NCBI GenBank assembly: GCA_963922815.1
Contig: CAWUKD010000002.1
Coordinates: forward strand, 1 to 64,000
Reading direction: 5' to 3'
Length of the DNA stretch: 64,000 nt
DNA from: SZUA-146 sp963922815
Lineage (GTDB): Bacteria > Pseudomonadota > Gammaproteobacteria > Steroidobacterales > SZUA-146
A program made the translations under genes and the position numbers. This document shows, in pieces, positions 53,020-61,245 of the stretch; position 1 is the first letter of the stretch, and every line of letters begins with the position of its first letter. Below the pieces are notes generated by a model, which was not told the origin of the DNA, did no database searches, and worked only from the letters and a program-made list of their open reading frames with translations.

Positions 53020-55875
53020 ATGACGCGTAGAAAAAAATATGTACCCGCGGTTGGACCGCGACTCAAGAAACTGCTGATTTTCGTTTTTGTTTTGTTTGCC
53101 CTGCTGTCGGCCAATGCGGTCTATCTGATTGCGACCTCTATTCTGGAGTGGTCTACCGGCGAGACTTACCAGAACTTCTTCTACCAGTACATGTTTCTCG
53201 CCCATCTGATACTTGGGTTTATCATTATCGTGCCGGTGATCGTGTACGGTGCGATACACATCAAGAATGCCCGCAACAGGCCCAACCGTCGCGCGGTAAA
53301 AGTGGGGTATGCACTGTTCGTCGTGTCCCTGCTGCTGCTGGTTACCGGGTTGACGTTGACACAGGGCGTGCCGTTTATCGAGATCAGGCATGCCGGCGCG
53401 CGAAGCAGCGCTTACTGGCTGCATACCCTGAGTCCGCTGTTTATTGGCTGGCTCTTCGTGCTGCATCGGCTGGCCGGACGCCGCATTAACTGGCGAGCCG
53501 GATTATGGGTTGGCGGCGTGGCGGCGGCGTTAACGGCCGTCGCGCTGGTCTGGCAAATGCAGGACCCGCGCCAATGGAACGTGGAGGGTCCGGAGTCGGG
53601 CGAAGAATATTTCTTCCCATCACTGGCGCGAACGGCAAGCGGCCAGTTCATACCCGAAGAAGCCCTGATGATGGATGGCTATTGCGAACAGTGTCACGCT
53701 GACACTCATGCAAGCTGGAAAGACAGCATGCATCATCTCAGTTCATTCAATAACCCGGCGTACCTGCATTCGGTGCGAGGAACCCGCGCCATGTCGATGG
53801 CCAGAGACGGTGATGTTCAGGCGGCCCGGTTTTGCGCCGGATGCCATGACCCCGTGCCCTTTTTCAGCGGCGCTTTCGATGACCCCAACTTTGATGATGT
53901 GAATCACCCGACCGCACATGCCGGTATCACTTGCACCAGCTGTCACGCTATTACCAATCTAAACAGCGTGCGCGGTAACGCCGACTACACGATTGAAGAG
54001 CCGCTACACTATCCGTTCGCCTACAGCGACAAGCCCACGCTTCAGGCGATCAATCGTCTGCTGGTAAAGGCGAAGCCCGAGTTTCACAAGAAGACGTTTC
54101 TCAAGCCGCTGCACAAGAGTACGGAGTTTTGTGGTACGTGCCACAAAGTACATTTGCCCGAGGAACTCAATAAGTACAAATGGCTTCGAGGTCAAAACCA
54201 CTACGACGCGTTCCTCCTGAGCGGAGTGTCCGGGCACGGTGTGACCAGTTTCTATTATCCGCCCAAGGCCGAGTCGAACTGCAACGGCTGCCACATGGAA
54301 CTGGAAGCCTCCGATGACTTTGGTGCCGCCGAATTTGACGATTCCGGTGAGCTAAAGGTGCATAACCACCAGTTTCCGAGCGCTAACACCGCTATCCCGC
54401 ATGTGCTTGGGTTTGGAGATCGAGCCAACGGTGCCCATCGGGATATTCTTGAAGGTTCGCTGCGTGTAGATTTGTTCGGCCTCAAAGAAGAAGGGCGCAT
54501 TGACGGAAAACTGCACGCGCCTTTGGAAGACAGCAGTGAAGTGCTGCAGGCCGGCAAGACCTATTTGCTTGAAACCGTGTTGCGTACAATGACTTTGGGG
54601 CACACGTTTACTCAGGGTACGGCAGACTCGAATCAGGTGTGGGTGGAAGTAACCCTGTCAGCCGACGGCGAAGTCATCGGCGCCAGCGGCAAGCTGGATC
54701 CTGAATCGGGCGAAGTGGATCCGTGGGCGCACTTCGTCAATGCCTACGTTCTTGACAAGAATGGCGCACGCATTGACAGACGCAACGCCGAAGACATTTT
54801 TACCGCGCTGTACAATCACCAGATACCGCCGGGCGCGGCCGATGTCGTACATTATCGCTTCCGTGTTCCACCCACAGCCCGTAACGTAACGATTGAGGCG
54901 CGCCTGCACTATCGCAAGTTTGACACGTTGTTTTATCGTTTGTTTGCTGATGATCCAGCGCTTTATAACGACCTGCCGATTATCACCATTGCTTCTGATC
55001 GTGTAACGCTCAGCGTGCAGCCGTCAGATTCCGGGGCCGTCGAAGCCCCTGGCGATCGTGCGGCTACCCCGGTGACGGCCTTGCGCTTCAGTCAGAATCC
55101 GTCACCGATGAATCCCGAGCTTAAAGTGGATCGGGAGGGGCGTAAGCCGATTCCTGAATGGCAACGCTGGAACGACTACGGCATTGGTTTGCTACGCAAG
55201 CAGGGTGCCGGTGAGTTGCGACAGGCGGAGGCCGCGTTCAGGCAGGTGGTTGACCTTGGTCGGGCGGATGGTTCGATGAATCTGGCCAGAGTTTACCTGC
55301 GTGAAGGAAGGCTGGATGATGCCGCCTTGTCGCTTGAACAGGCGTCGGCGCATGCCACGCCGTCGCCGCCCTGGTCAATTGATTATTTTACCGGACGGGT
55401 CAACAAGCAAAATGGCTATCTCGAAGAAGCCGCGGCCAACTTCGAAAACGTTATCAATACGAACTATCAAAACGCACGCGAGCGCGGCTTTGATTTTAGT
55501 AAGGACTATCGCGTATTGAATGACCTTGCCGATACCTATGTTGAGCTGTCCCGACTGGAGCGTGGCGATGCCGGTTCCGGATTGCTGAATAAGGCGCGGG
55601 ACACCTATGCCCGCGCGTTGTCCATTGATCCTGAAAATGCGACGGCTCATTACGGGCTTTCTCAGGTGTATGCGCTGCTGGGCGATGAAGACAAAGCGAA
55701 CGTACATCGTAGTGAACACGCCAAGTACAAACCGGACGACAACGCTCGCGATTTTGCGATCAGTACCGCGCGGCGGAACGATCCGGCGGCTAACCATGCC
55801 GCGGACGCGATTGTGATTAACGACTTGCAGTGGCGCCCGGTCACCACCAATGCAAAGTCAGGGGTTTCCCATTAG
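53020..55875 (+). CDS. Cytochrome b-like membrane domain fused to pentaheme cytochrome c and TPR repeats
   Basis: A 951-residue protein. Five membrane helices fill about 15-180. H62 and H80 (second helix) and H135 and H149 (fourth helix; 14 residues apart) could bind two b-type haems, as in four-helix cytochrome b proteins. The periplasmic part has five CxxCH motifs at C222, C272, C305, C371 and C421, with further histidines (HH near 238, H250) as possible distal ligands. A beta-rich middle region (about 480-690) and C-terminal TPRs (about 710-940) follow. The likely role is electron transfer from quinol to a periplasmic or outer-membrane acceptor. The arrangement is unusual, and the partner is probably one of the flanking UnbV proteins. 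Confidence 0.82.
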   Translation: MTRRKKYVPAVGPRLKKLLIFVFVLFALLSANAVYLIATSILEWSTGETYQNFFYQYMFLAHLILGFIIIVPVIVYGAIHIKNARNRPNRRAVKVGYALFVVSLLLLVTGLTLTQGVPFIEIRHAGARSSAYWLHTLSPLFIGWLFVLHRLAGRRINWRAGLWVGGVAAALTAVALVWQMQDPRQWNVEGPESGEEYFFPSLARTASGQFIPEEALMMDGYCEQCHADTHASWKDSMHHLSSFNNPAYLHSVRGTRAMSMARDGDVQAARFCAGCHDPVPFFSGAFDDPNFDDVNHPTAHAGITCTSCHAITNLNSVRGNADYTIEEPLHYPFAYSDKPTLQAINRLLVKAKPEFHKKTFLKPLHKSTEFCGTCHKVHLPEELNKYKWLRGQNHYDAFLLSGVSGHGVTSFYYPPKAESNCNGCHMELEASDDFGAAEFDDSGELKVHNHQFPSANTAIPHVLGFGDRANGAHRDILEGSLRVDLFGLKEEGRIDGKLHAPLEDSSEVLQAGKTYLLETVLRTMTLGHTFTQGTADSNQVWVEVTLSADGEVIGASGKLDPESGEVDPWAHFVNAYVLDKNGARIDRRNAEDIFTALYNHQIPPGAADVVHYRFRVPPTARNVTIEARLHYRKFDTLFYRLFADDPALYNDLPIITIASDRVTLSVQPSDSGAVEAPGDRAATPVTALRFSQNPSPMNPELKVDREGRKPIPEWQRWNDYGIGLLRKQGAGELRQAEAAFRQVVDLGRADGSMNLARVYLREGRLDDAALSLEQASAHATPSPPWSIDYFTGRVNKQNGYLEEAAANFENVINTNYQNARERGFDFSKDYRVLNDLADTYVELSRLERGDAGSGLLNKARDTYARALSIDPENATAHYGLSQVYALLGDEDKANVHRSEHAKYKPDDNARDFAISTARRNDPAANHAADAIVINDLQWRPVTTNAKSGVSH

Positions 55876-55912
55876 ACTACGATTCCGGTTTTTCTGACGC
55901 AGGCATCCGAGC

Positions 55913-57727
55913 ATGACAACAACACCGCCCGACGAGTTTTCTGACGTTCAGGATGACGCCATTATTGGTGTCTATCTGCGACGTTCTTTGTGGGTTTTCG
56001 CTGCGATTGCCCTGATCGGTGCCAGTTTCTGGTGGTGGCAGCAGCGTGAGGTGTCCGAGGGACCCGTCGTTCAGGGCAATGAAACGGGGCCGGCGGTGGT
56101 AACCACAGCCGAACCTGAGGCGCCGGCCATTCGCTTCGTCAATGTCGCGAGTGCGTCGGGAATCGAATTTGTTCATACGAACGGTGCGTATGGATTGAAG
56201 CTGTTGCCCGAGACCATGGGTGGTGGCGTGGCGTTGTTCGACTATAACAACGACGGATTGATTGATGTATTCCTGGTCAATTCGTCAGACTGGCCGTGGG
56301 AGTCAAGCGGCCAGGCGGCGACGCACGCGCTGTATAAAAATAATGGTGATTGGCAGTTCGAAAACGTTACAGAGGCTGCGGGTCTGGCGCTTACCGACTA
56401 TGGAATGGGTGTTGCCGTTGGCGATTTTGACAGTGATGGTTTCGAAGATCTCTATGTGACGACGGTTGGACCCAATCGACTGCTTCGTAACCAGAATGGC
56501 GAGCGCTTTGTGGAAGTAGATCTTGGAACACAAGGCGGTGCGACCGAGTGGAGTACCAGCGCCGCTTTCTTCGATATGGACGGCGACGGTGACCTGGATC
56601 TGTTTTCGGCGAACTATGTCGAATGGTCTCGGGACATCGATCTCGAAGTAGACTATCAGTTGACGGGCATCGGCAGAGCCTACGGACCACCGACCAACTA
56701 TCGAGGCACGCAGTCCCGTCTCTGGCGCAATGATGGAGAGCGCTTTACGGATATCAGCGAAAACATTCACGTCACCAATTCCGCCACCGGCCAGCCGGTT
56801 GGCAAGGCGCTCGCTGTTCGACCTGAAGATCTAAACGGCGATGGCGCCATTGACCTGATTGTGGCTAACGATACGGTGCAAAACTTTGTGTTTCTTAATC
56901 AGGGTAATGGCTCGTTCATCGAGCAGGGCGCGCTGATGGGAATGGCATTTGATAACAGTGGTAACGCGACCGGTGCGATGGGCGTTGACTCGGCGTTTTA
57001 TAAAAACGACGGTGATGTAGCGGTTGTCATTGGTAACTTCGCCAACGAAATGACATCGTTTTATGTGTCTCGCGGTAGCGATGTGTTTACCGACGAGAGC
57101 ATTGTCTCTGGCATAGGACCGGACAGCAGGCGGGCTTTGAGCTTTGGGCTTCAGTTTTTTGATGCCGACCTCGATGGTCGACCCGACCTGATCACGGCTA
57201 ACGGTCATGTTGAAGATGACATCAACACCGTTCAGCCCAGCCAGCAGCACGCCCAGCCTGCGCAGCTTTTCTGGAACTGCGGTGAGGCCTGTCGTCGAAC
57301 CTTCGTGCGTATTCCTGACGCCAGTCTGGGTGATTTAGCCACGCCCATTATTGGCAGGGGTGCCGCGGCTGCTGATCTCGACAACGACGGTGATCCGGAC
57401 GTTGTATTAACCCAGATCGGGGCCGCGCCGCTGGTTCTGCGCAATGATGGTGGCGACCAGTCTGACGCGAACTGGCTCAGAGTTACGCTGCGCCAGACGG
57501 GTAAGAATCCGCGAGCGATTGGAGCAAAAGTCTCCGTTGCGGCGGGTGGGCAGACGCAGCGGCAAATGATCATGCCGGCTCGCAGCTATTTGTCGCAGAT
57601 TCCGGCTGATGCCTTATTTGGCCTCGGAGCCGCGACAGAAGCCGCCGTCGAAATTGTTTGGCCTGATGGAGAAGTCAGTATTTACAATGGCTTAGAGATT
57701 AACCAGGTGCATGAATTGACGCGTTGA
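55913..57727 (+). CDS. Membrane-anchored FG-GAP / ASPIC-UnbV (CRTAC1-like) protein
   Basis: A 604-residue protein with an N-terminal anchor helix (about 24-43, SLWVFAAIALIGASFWWW) and the bulk in the periplasm. The start of the propeller (RFVNVASASGIEFVHTNGAYGLKLLPETMGGGVALFDYNNDGLIDVFLV) is typical of CRTAC1-like proteins. Repeated calcium loops (DFDSDGFEDLYV, DMDGDGDLDLFSA, DADLDGRPDLI, DLDNDGDPDVVL) follow. A C-terminal UnbV domain (NWLRVTLRQTGKNPRAIGAKVSV to GLGAATEAAVEIVWPDG) ends the protein. It is 37 bp after the cytochrome gene, so they are one operon. The biochemical role of bacterial CRTAC1-like proteins is not established. Confidence 0.9.
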   Translation: MTTTPPDEFSDVQDDAIIGVYLRRSLWVFAAIALIGASFWWWQQREVSEGPVVQGNETGPAVVTTAEPEAPAIRFVNVASASGIEFVHTNGAYGLKLLPETMGGGVALFDYNNDGLIDVFLVNSSDWPWESSGQAATHALYKNNGDWQFENVTEAAGLALTDYGMGVAVGDFDSDGFEDLYVTTVGPNRLLRNQNGERFVEVDLGTQGGATEWSTSAAFFDMDGDGDLDLFSANYVEWSRDIDLEVDYQLTGIGRAYGPPTNYRGTQSRLWRNDGERFTDISENIHVTNSATGQPVGKALAVRPEDLNGDGAIDLIVANDTVQNFVFLNQGNGSFIEQGALMGMAFDNSGNATGAMGVDSAFYKNDGDVAVVIGNFANEMTSFYVSRGSDVFTDESIVSGIGPDSRRALSFGLQFFDADLDGRPDLITANGHVEDDINTVQPSQQHAQPAQLFWNCGEACRRTFVRIPDASLGDLATPIIGRGAAAADLDNDGDPDVVLTQIGAAPLVLRNDGGDQSDANWLRVTLRQTGKNPRAIGAKVSVAAGGQTQRQMIMPARSYLSQIPADALFGLGAATEAAVEIVWPDGEVSIYNGLEINQVHELTR

Positions 57728-57752
57728 TCCTCATGAAAGAATACTGTATAAA
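57724..57752 (+). promoter_or_regulatory. Sigma-70-like promoter of the radical SAM gene (leaderless)
   Basis: TTGATC (57724-57729) and TATAAA (57747-57752) are 17 bp apart. Transcription would begin around 57759-57761, at the start codon itself, giving an mRNA with virtually no leader. The -35 box overlaps the stop of the upstream gene. Confidence 0.6.
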
Positions 57753-57759
57753 TATACAG
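57744..57759. promoter_or_regulatory. LexA (SOS) box
   Basis: CTGTATAAATATACAG matches the gammaproteobacterial LexA consensus CTGT-N8-ACAG perfectly with an AT-rich centre. The palindrome extends by three further bases on each side. It covers the -10 box and abuts the start codon, so LexA binding would block transcription until DNA damage. Confidence 0.88.
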
Positions 57760-57760
57760 T

Positions 57761-58909
57761 ATGAAACAAGAGCCAACCATTCAGGATCTTTTTGACGGGG
57801 CGAACAGCCGGGTGACAGCGCCCAATGCGCGTTTGCAGCGCTCTGTGCGCAGCGGTCGGGGAGTAGCCGCCTCGCCCAAACCAAGATTCGCCAGGTTCAG
57901 CAGTGAGGCAGTAAGCGATGACTGGTTCATGGAGCCGGATGACTTACCGCCGACGAAGATCCCCACCCGGGTACACGACGAGATTGTTCGCAGTATTATC
58001 AGTCGTAATCAGTCCCCCGACGTTCCGTTTGATCAGTCGATAAATCCGTATCGCGGATGTGAGCATGGCTGTGTGTATTGCTACGCAAGGCCCAGTCACA
58101 GCTTCGTCGATCTATCACCCGGACTGGACTTTGAAACCCGCCTGTTTGCAAAGACCAATGCTGCGGCCACGCTGGAGCGCGAACTGATGGCTCCGGGTTA
58201 CCAGTGTTCGCCAATTAATCTGGGCGCGAACACGGATCCTTACCAGCCGCTTGAGAAAGAACGCAAGATTACCCGGGAAGTACTTGAAGTACTGGACCGC
58301 CTGGATCATCCGGTGACCATAATTACGAAGGGGTCACTGATTCTGCGGGATCTGGATATTCTTGAACGCATGGCGCACCGTAATCTGGTGTCGGTCGCGG
58401 TCAGCATTACGACGCTCGACGACTCACTGAAGCGAACTCTTGAGCCGCGGACGGCGTCGCCTTCTGCGCGACTAAGAGTTGTTAAGGAACTCAGTAAGCG
58501 AGGGATTCCCGTTACGTTGTTGCTGGCTCCTGTGATACCGGCGCTCAACGATCATGAAATCGAATCGATTGTGAGAGCCGCTGCAAACGCAGGGGCGACC
58601 AGTGCGCGCTATATTTTCTTGCGCCTTCCATATGAAGTAAAAGAACTGTTTGCAGACTGGTTGATTGATCACTATCCCCTGAAGGCCCGGCACGTGCTCA
58701 ATCTGGTCAGCGATTCGCGCAATGGAAAAGCCAATGACTCGGACTTTTCACAGCGTATGACCGGTACCGGTCCGTACGCCAGAATGATTCAAACGCGCTT
58801 CGACAAGGTGGTTAAAAAATGCGGGCTCGATGTGACAGAGCGCCCTCAGCTCGATACGAGCCAGTTTGCGCGCAATCATCCATCCCGGTCGCAGCTGAGC
58901 CTGCTCTAG
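57761..58909 (+). CDS. PA0069-family / SplB-like radical SAM protein, SOS-regulated
   Basis: A 382-residue radical SAM protein. The cluster motif is C100-x3-C104-x2-C107 in YRGCEHGCVYCYARPSH, the wording shared by the SplB-like (spore photoproduct lyase) and PA0069 families. LGANTDPYQPLEKERKITREVLEVL and TKGSLILRDLDILERMA follow. The ATG at 57761 directly follows a LexA box and has no Shine-Dalgarno sequence, fitting a leaderless transcript. SOS control suggests a DNA-damage role, perhaps reversal of a photoproduct or modification of a repair factor, but the activity is unknown. It is not part of the cytochrome operon, despite being only 33 bp downstream. Confidence 0.9.
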   Translation: MKQEPTIQDLFDGANSRVTAPNARLQRSVRSGRGVAASPKPRFARFSSEAVSDDWFMEPDDLPPTKIPTRVHDEIVRSIISRNQSPDVPFDQSINPYRGCEHGCVYCYARPSHSFVDLSPGLDFETRLFAKTNAAATLERELMAPGYQCSPINLGANTDPYQPLEKERKITREVLEVLDRLDHPVTIITKGSLILRDLDILERMAHRNLVSVAVSITTLDDSLKRTLEPRTASPSARLRVVKELSKRGIPVTLLLAPVIPALNDHEIESIVRAAANAGATSARYIFLRLPYEVKELFADWLIDHYPLKARHVLNLVSDSRNGKANDSDFSQRMTGTGPYARMIQTRFDKVVKKCGLDVTERPQLDTSQFARNHPSRSQLSLL

Positions 58910-59026
58910 GGTAGACGATTGCCGACAGTGTTGCAGGATTCATCTGCTGCCGCGACGATCAGATATTGTCCGGGCTCAATAATCCAGGTTGGATAATTCT
59001 CTGTCGGTCAGAAGGATCGCCCGCGT

Positions 59027-60505
59027 CTAGACCTGATACCGAACTTTCGCCACGGCGCTATTCCAGCGTTTGATTTTTTCCTGTCGTTTGCCGTCGGCCA
59101 TGGATGGCACGAATTCTCTGTCCAGTTTCCACAGTGTCGTGATGTCCTGCAGTGATCCGATGATTCCCGCGCCCAGTCCGGCGACGACGGCTGCACCTAG
59201 CACCGTGGTTTCAATGTTCTCCGGCCTTTGAACGGGCAGCTCCAGAATGTCGGAGAGCAGCTGCATAACCCAGCTATTGGCGCACATGCCGCCGTCGACC
59301 CGAAGGCTGCTGATCGTGGCTCCGTCGGCGCGCATCGCGCTGAGCAGATCCAGTGACTGGTAGCACACGGACTCAAGAGCTGCGGTTACGATATGCTCGA
59401 ATCCGGTGTTACGCGTCAAACCGAAAATGGCGCCCCTGGCGTCAGCGTCCCAGTGTGGCGCTCCCAGGCCTGTAAACGCCGGCACCATAACAACGCTGCC
59501 CTGATCGTCGAGTGATTCAGCAATCGCTTCGCTGTCGGCCGCCTGATCGAGAACCTGGAGTTTATCGCGCAGCCACTGAACTACGGCGCCGGCGATGAAA
59601 ACGGAACCTTCGAGCGCGTACGTAGTGGTGCCGTCCAGTCGATACGCAATCGTGGTCAGCAGCTGATGCTCCGATTTCAGTGCCCTTTGTCCTGTGTTTA
59701 ACATGACGAAATTGCCGGTGCCGTAGGTGCTCTTGATCATGCCCGGTTCGAAGCAGGCCTGACCCACTGTTGCTGCGTGCTGATCTCCAAGTACGCCGTG
59801 TATGGGTACCGGATGATCAAAAAGTACGCTGGCATCACCGAAGTACGCGTCGCAGTCGAGAACATCCGGGAGCATGCTCGCCGGCACACCAAACAGGTCC
59901 AGCAGCTGTTGATCCCAGCTCAGCGTATGGATGTCGAACAACATGGTGCGTGCGGCATTGGTCACATCAGTTACATGTCGTGAGCGCTCGCTGAGCTTGT
60001 AGATGAGGAAGCTGTCCACGGTGCCAAAAGCCAGATGGCCCTCGTTGCTCAGCTGCCGCGCGCCGTCTACGTGATCCAGAATCCATCGAATTTTCGTGGC
60101 GGAAAAGTAGGCGTCAAGCAGGAGCCCGGTCCGGTCAGAAATCAGTTTTCCGTGGCCCTGCGCATCCAGTTCCTGGCAGAAGCCGGCCGTACGTCGATCC
60201 TGCCATACGATAGCGGGGCTGACGGGTTCTCCGGTTCGTCGATCCCAGACCACGGTTGTCTCGCGCTGATTGGTTATACCAACGGCGGCTACGCTGTCGG
60301 CGTTTATTGTCGCCAGCACCTTGCGGCAGGTCTCATGAACCGACTGCCAGATTTCATTGGCGTCATGTTCCACCCAGCCGTCTTTGGGAAAGTGCTGAGT
60401 AAACTCTTGTTGGGCACTCGCTACCGGTTTTCCTGAAGCGTCAAAAATCACCGCTCGTGAACTGGTCGTGCCCTGATCGATTGAAAGAATTAGCGGTGAG
60501 CTCAT
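59027..60505 (-). CDS. glpK: Glycerol kinase
   Basis: A 492-residue FGGY kinase. The start at 60505 (MSSPLILSIDQGTTSSRAVIFD) matches the family start; the longer frame reads into the upstream gene. Signatures are GITNQRETTVVWDRRTGEPVSPAIVWQDRR, GVLGDQHAATVGQACFEPGMIKSTYGTGNFVMLNTG and the C-terminal RVDGGMCANSWVMQLLSDIL. It makes glycerol-3-phosphate from glycerol. It overlaps the preceding lipoprotein gene by four bases. No glpF or glpD is in the window. Confidence 0.95.
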   Translation of the reverse strand: MSSPLILSIDQGTTSSRAVIFDASGKPVASAQQEFTQHFPKDGWVEHDANEIWQSVHETCRKVLATINADSVAAVGITNQRETTVVWDRRTGEPVSPAIVWQDRRTAGFCQELDAQGHGKLISDRTGLLLDAYFSATKIRWILDHVDGARQLSNEGHLAFGTVDSFLIYKLSERSRHVTDVTNAARTMLFDIHTLSWDQQLLDLFGVPASMLPDVLDCDAYFGDASVLFDHPVPIHGVLGDQHAATVGQACFEPGMIKSTYGTGNFVMLNTGQRALKSEHQLLTTIAYRLDGTTTYALEGSVFIAGAVVQWLRDKLQVLDQAADSEAIAESLDDQGSVVMVPAFTGLGAPHWDADARGAIFGLTRNTGFEHIVTAALESVCYQSLDLLSAMRADGATISSLRVDGGMCANSWVMQLLSDILELPVQRPENIETTVLGAAVVAGLGAGIIGSLQDITTLWKLDREFVPSMADGKRQEKIKRWNSAVAKVRYQV

Positions 60506-61026
60506 TGGTCGGTTTCCATGTAGTCCGGGTAAGCGGTTTGAAAACGCCCGCTGGCGAGCGCCGCTGCGCGGTCGGCGTCGATGTCGGCTTTCGTCGTTGT
60601 ACAATCGTACGGCTCATCACGCCAGCGTCGATGAAGCCAGAACGTGTAGTCCCCGGTAAGGCTGCGATACGTTCGCTTGTCATGGTCGTCCGTTAACAGT
60701 CTGTATTGATGGGTGTAGCTTTCCCCATCGTTGTCGTCACCCTGAGCGCTGACCAGCGTAATGGTCAGCAGGTCGTTCTCCCACGACCATGTGCCTCTGT
60801 CGGTCCACTGCGATTCTGTCTTGCTCGACAGGCAGGAAAAAAAACGCACGACAATGTCGCCGCTGGCAAGAAACGTACTGTCGGAATGGAAGGTGTTGAC
60901 GCCGTCGGGTCGTATGCCATACCACGTGCCCTCGAAGTCGGGTATGACCACGGCGTCCGTGCCGGCGGCTGGCGGGTCGCAGGCCATAGTCAGAACTGAC
61001 ACCAGAATTATCGCAAGTGATCGCAT
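60502..61026 (-). CDS. Small lipoprotein of unknown function, coupled to glpK
   Basis: A 174-residue protein with a lipobox (MRSLAIILVSVLTMAC, C16). The mature part (FEGTWYGIRPDGVNTFHSDSTFLASGDIVVRFFSC, TDRGTWSWENDLLTITLV, YRSLTGDYTFWLHRRW) reads like a small lipocalin-type beta-barrel, judging from the GxW-type start and repeated strands. That is a guess from pattern only. Its stop overlaps the glpK start, so the two are co-expressed; a role linked to glycerol is possible but unproven. Confidence 0.75.
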   Translation of the reverse strand: MRSLAIILVSVLTMACDPPAAGTDAVVIPDFEGTWYGIRPDGVNTFHSDSTFLASGDIVVRFFSCLSSKTESQWTDRGTWSWENDLLTITLVSAQGDDNDGESYTHQYRLLTDDHDKRTYRSLTGDYTFWLHRRWRDEPYDCTTTKADIDADRAAALASGRFQTAYPDYMETDQ

Positions 61027-61245
61027 GGATTACAGTGTCGCCAATAATTCTCCAAGATGAAAGTCATTGATTGGGTATTGCCCACTCAGGCAATTGATTC
61101 AGCACAGGTTTAAAGCAGTCGGTGTATAAGTGGGAATCATCGCTTTGCGGTGCGAACTATCCCGGCAGCGGCAAGTCTGATCAAAAAGTGAGCAGTTCCG
61201 GGGCCGCTCGCTGAATCTGGTGATTTCCATGGGTAGAATGTTCAA

